Source: JAGGZI01 sp964399605 (GTDB lineage: Archaea > Aenigmatarchaeota > Aenigmatarchaeia > PWEA01 > JAGHBM01). From it: 17,051 nucleotides of DNA. The notes under the pieces are model-generated. The model ran no database searches and was not told the origin of the DNA. It saw nothing but the letters and a program-made list of their open reading frames with translations. This document shows positions 15,328-17,051 of the stretch, in pieces. The stretch is from the NCBI GenBank assembly GCA_964399605.1, contig CAYNRH010000019.1:1-17051 (forward strand), read 5' to 3'. Numbering within the stretch: position 1 is the first letter of the stretch; each line of letters starts with the position of its first letter. The position numbers were made by a program, and so were the translations under genes.

Positions 15328-16356
15328 ATGAGAAGAGAAATAGACCCGGAAAAATATTCTTTCTCAGATGGATGGAAAAATGGAAAGTTTGACCCATCGG
15401 AACTTTATTCAGAAGACAGAAAAAAATGGGCTGAGGCCCTTGGATTAATGTTTGACATGTTCTCCCAGAAAGAGCCTGGAAGAAATCGATTGTATGGCCA
15501 CCCATGGGATAAAAAACAAATTGACTTTTGTGCAAAAAGACTTGACGAAGGTATAGACTTCAAGCAGACAAAAGGAGTAGATAACAGATGGAACTTATAC
15601 ATTTACAATCCTGCAATACTTGAATTTTTTGAAAAGCCACTCCCAGACACTGACAGAGAAACAAAAAACTATATAATGGATGGACTGCTGAGCAACCTCT
15701 GTTTGAGAAGTGAAAATGACAGAAAACATAGAATCATATATCAAACAAAGAGTCCTGATGTATATAAAAGCATGAACGAGATATCAAATCTCAAAAAGTT
15801 TGACATAATGACCAAAGAATATGACACAATAGAAAGAGATAGAATTTATCATGTATATGCCATATGGTACCTAAATCCTGAAGAAGTGTCAGAATTTATT
15901 TTAGATGAATTTGGTTCTGATGTGAAAAACTATCTGAAAAAAATTCCAAACTGGACAAGAGAAAATTATTGGGCAGCACACTTTGATGAAGTGGTGTTCA
16001 AAAGGAAGAAAATGTATGATATAATGAAGCATGAGGGAAGGCTTGACGAAACTATCTACCATGTTAAAATGAAGGAATATAAAAGAATAAAAGAGGAAAT
16101 TGAAGATGCTCAAGCTAAGATAGCTGCCCTTAAAAGAAAAACCCCTACCTTAGACATGTTTCCTGGAGGAAAGTATGAAGCCATTAAAAAGGATGGAAAT
16201 GCCCTTGAGGAAATGAAGATGAAATTGGAGAAAATGCGCGACGAACTCAGCGAGGAATTATTCGGCAAGCCAAAGAACAAGAGAAAACACGATGACAGCT
16301 ATGAAAGAAATATATGGAGAAATATGCAAGCCAGATGGCGCGAAGGAGAGGTATAA
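15328..16356 (+). CDS. Unrecognised 342-residue protein with C-terminal helical hairpin, partner of the glycosylase-like gene
   Basis: I do not recognise this protein. It starts immediately after the stop of the glycosylase-like gene, whose last codons provide a GGTGAT ribosome binding site, so the two are tightly coupled. The first ~240 residues are charged and aromatic without a membrane span or signal peptide; notable segments are GWKNGKFDPSELY, YGHPWDKKQIDF and WTRENYWAAHFDEVVF. From about residue 247 two long charged helices (KMKEYKRIKEEIEDAQAKIA and NALEEMKMKLEKMRDELSEE) are separated by a TPTLDMFPGG turn, suggesting an antiparallel coiled coil. A very basic stretch (KPKNKRKHDD) and a Trp/Arg-rich end follow, compatible with nucleic-acid binding. 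A function with the glycosylase-like protein is inferred from coupling only. Confidence 0.78.
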   Translation: MRREIDPEKYSFSDGWKNGKFDPSELYSEDRKKWAEALGLMFDMFSQKEPGRNRLYGHPWDKKQIDFCAKRLDEGIDFKQTKGVDNRWNLYIYNPAILEFFEKPLPDTDRETKNYIMDGLLSNLCLRSENDRKHRIIYQTKSPDVYKSMNEISNLKKFDIMTKEYDTIERDRIYHVYAIWYLNPEEVSEFILDEFGSDVKNYLKKIPNWTRENYWAAHFDEVVFKRKKMYDIMKHEGRLDETIYHVKMKEYKRIKEEIEDAQAKIAALKRKTPTLDMFPGGKYEAIKKDGNALEEMKMKLEKMRDELSEELFGKPKNKRKHDDSYERNIWRNMQARWREGEV

Positions 16357-16367
16357 CTATTTAAATC

Positions 16368-16418
16368 TTTTTATATAACTATTTACACTAATAAAATTGT
16401 CTTTAAAATATTGGGTGA
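16368..16418 (+). promoter_or_regulatory. rpsJ promoter and ribosome binding site
   Basis: TTTTTATATA (16368-16377) predicts transcription from about 16398. GGGTGA (16413-16418) is 5 nt from the GTG at 16424 and decides that start over the in-frame TTG at 16397, which would lie at the expected transcription start. Confidence 0.6.
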
Positions 16419-16423
16419 ATAAC

Positions 16424-16741
16424 GTGCAGAAAGCTAGGATAAAGCTAAGCGGGACAAATCCGGAAGCTTTAAACAAAATATGCGAACAAATAAAGGAAAT
16501 CGCAGAAAAATTTGGCACTTCGGTCAGGGGTCCAATTTACATGCCAACAAAGAAATTGATAGTCCCTACAATGAAGCAGAAAAAAACTGGAACAGGACAT
16601 GGAAATGCTACATGGGACAGATGGGAAATGAGGATTCATAAGAGAGTCTTGGATGTTGGCGCAAACCAAAGAGCCTTGAGATATATAATGAGAATAAACA
16701 TACCAGAAAATGTTAACATTTCCATTGAACTGACTGAGTAA
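16424..16741 (+). CDS. rpsJ: Small-subunit ribosomal protein S10 (uS10)
   Basis: A protein of 105 residues from a GTG start, close to the usual ~102 of archaeal S10. It begins MQKARIKLSGTNPEAL, the standard archaeal N-terminus, and contains GPIYMPTKKLIVP and the diagnostic ATWDRWEMRIHKR, ending VNISIELTE. S10 lies in the head of the small ribosomal subunit. A TTG start 27 nt upstream would add nine atypical residues, whereas the GTG has a GGGTGA site at 5 nt. It normally follows tuf in archaea; here it is 3.2 kb away with its own promoter. The loop before ATWDRWEMR is KQKKTGTGHGN, lysine- and glycine-rich. Confidence 0.96.
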   Translation: MQKARIKLSGTNPEALNKICEQIKEIAEKFGTSVRGPIYMPTKKLIVPTMKQKKTGTGHGNATWDRWEMRIHKRVLDVGANQRALRYIMRINIPENVNISIELTE

Positions 16742-16778
16742 AATTCTTAGGGTTGTGTTTTCTTGAACAGTAATATTC

Positions 16779-16955
16779 ATGGAGCTAAAGGGAAAAATAA
16801 CAATATTAATCTCAAATATCTTACTACTGATTGGAATATTTGTTTATCATAACATGGAAGGATGGAACTGGATAGATTCGTTTTATTTCACGCCAATCAC
16901 CCTGACAACAAAATCCAAACAAAAATACAAATATAAACCCAAAAAGAGAAAATAA
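16779..16955 (+). pseudogene. Truncated two-TM ion-channel remnant (58 codons)
   Basis: A reading frame of 58 codons starting MELKGKITILISN. One hydrophobic helix (residues ~7-23) is followed by FVYHNMEGWNWIDSFYF.PITLTT, which matches the end of the outer helix and the pore helix of Kch-type potassium channels (typical pattern: EGW.W.DSLYF...TLTT). The family's selectivity filter TVGYGD and second membrane helix are absent: after TLTT the frame switches to a lysine-rich tail and stops, and a tRNA follows 7 nt later, leaving no room for the rest. No clear promoter or ribosome binding site precedes it. It is best read as a decayed gene, though a small membrane protein reusing the fragment cannot be excluded. 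Confidence 0.65.
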
Positions 16956-16962
16956 TTAGCAT

Positions 16963-17031
16963 GCTGGGATGGCCGAGCGGTTTAAGGCGCTAGTCTGGAA
17001 AGCTAGTGTGCATTGCACGCGGGGGTTCAAA
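16963..17031 (+). tRNA. tRNA-Ser(GGA), 5' portion to T-loop; 3' end missing or interrupted
   Basis: The 5' acceptor strand GCTGGGA (16963-16969), D-arm (GCC/GGC around GAGCGGTTTAA), anticodon arm (CTAGT/GCTAG with loop CTGGAAA, anticodon GGA at 16997-16999), long variable arm (GTGC/GCAC, 17008-17018) and T-stem 5' strand GGGGG plus TTCAAA are all present and typical of tRNA-Ser, reading UCC/UCU codons. The expected continuation, a C-rich T-stem partner and TCCCAGC acceptor partner, does not follow; the sequence becomes AACAAGCCC and the window ends at 17051. Confidence 0.85.
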
Positions 17032-17051
17032 AACAAGCCCTTTTTCAGAAA

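Overview
This is archaeal DNA, AT-rich (roughly one third G+C). It encodes archaeal EF-2 (with the diphthamide histidine context), archaeal EF-1alpha and archaeal-type ribosomal protein S10. Promoters are archaeal: TATA boxes lie about 27 nt upstream of several start codons, implying leaderless mRNAs, while other genes carry GGTG/GGAGGTG ribosome binding sites. The split half-size RND genes and COG1361-like partner resemble gene sets of methanogens and uncultivated archaea. I cannot name the lineage from sequence alone. The broken tRNA at the right edge suggests a contig end.

Layout. (1) Positions 1-4031, minus strand: a tight four-gene envelope operon with a secreted, membrane-anchored COG1361/CARDB-like protein, a PadR regulator and two half-size RND/MMPL transporters; the last runs off the left edge. 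(2) Positions 4205-7703, plus strand: an overlapping three-gene operon with a SPASM radical SAM enzyme (NirJ/AhbD/MftC-like C-terminus) and two tandem paralogues of unknown function. A small winged-helix regulator (7705-8085, minus) converges on it, one base away. The regulator has a near-perfect 18-bp palindrome beside its TATA box, and related sequences occur in the radical SAM promoter, so it may control the operon. (3) Positions 8141-8275: a G+C-elevated, hairpin-rich intergenic block, then an MFS transporter (8278-9447, minus). (4) Positions 9660-16741, plus strand: fusA and tuf, then three unfamiliar genes, then rpsJ. In many archaea tuf is followed directly by rpsJ, so the three genes look inserted. 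(5) Right edge: a 58-codon truncated ion-channel remnant and a tRNA-Ser(GGA) whose 3' end is missing or interrupted.

The best candidates for something undescribed are two. The first is the three-gene insertion between tuf and rpsJ: two proteins I cannot place flank a divergent HhH-GPD DNA-glycosylase-like protein, and the first two genes share an almost identical promoter/leader block. The second is the radical SAM plus two-paralogue operon with its putative linked regulator. No CRISPR array, complete insertion sequence or rRNA gene is visible, and no gene-free stretch exceeds 300 bases; the longest gaps are 4032-4267, 9448-9659 and 8086-8277.
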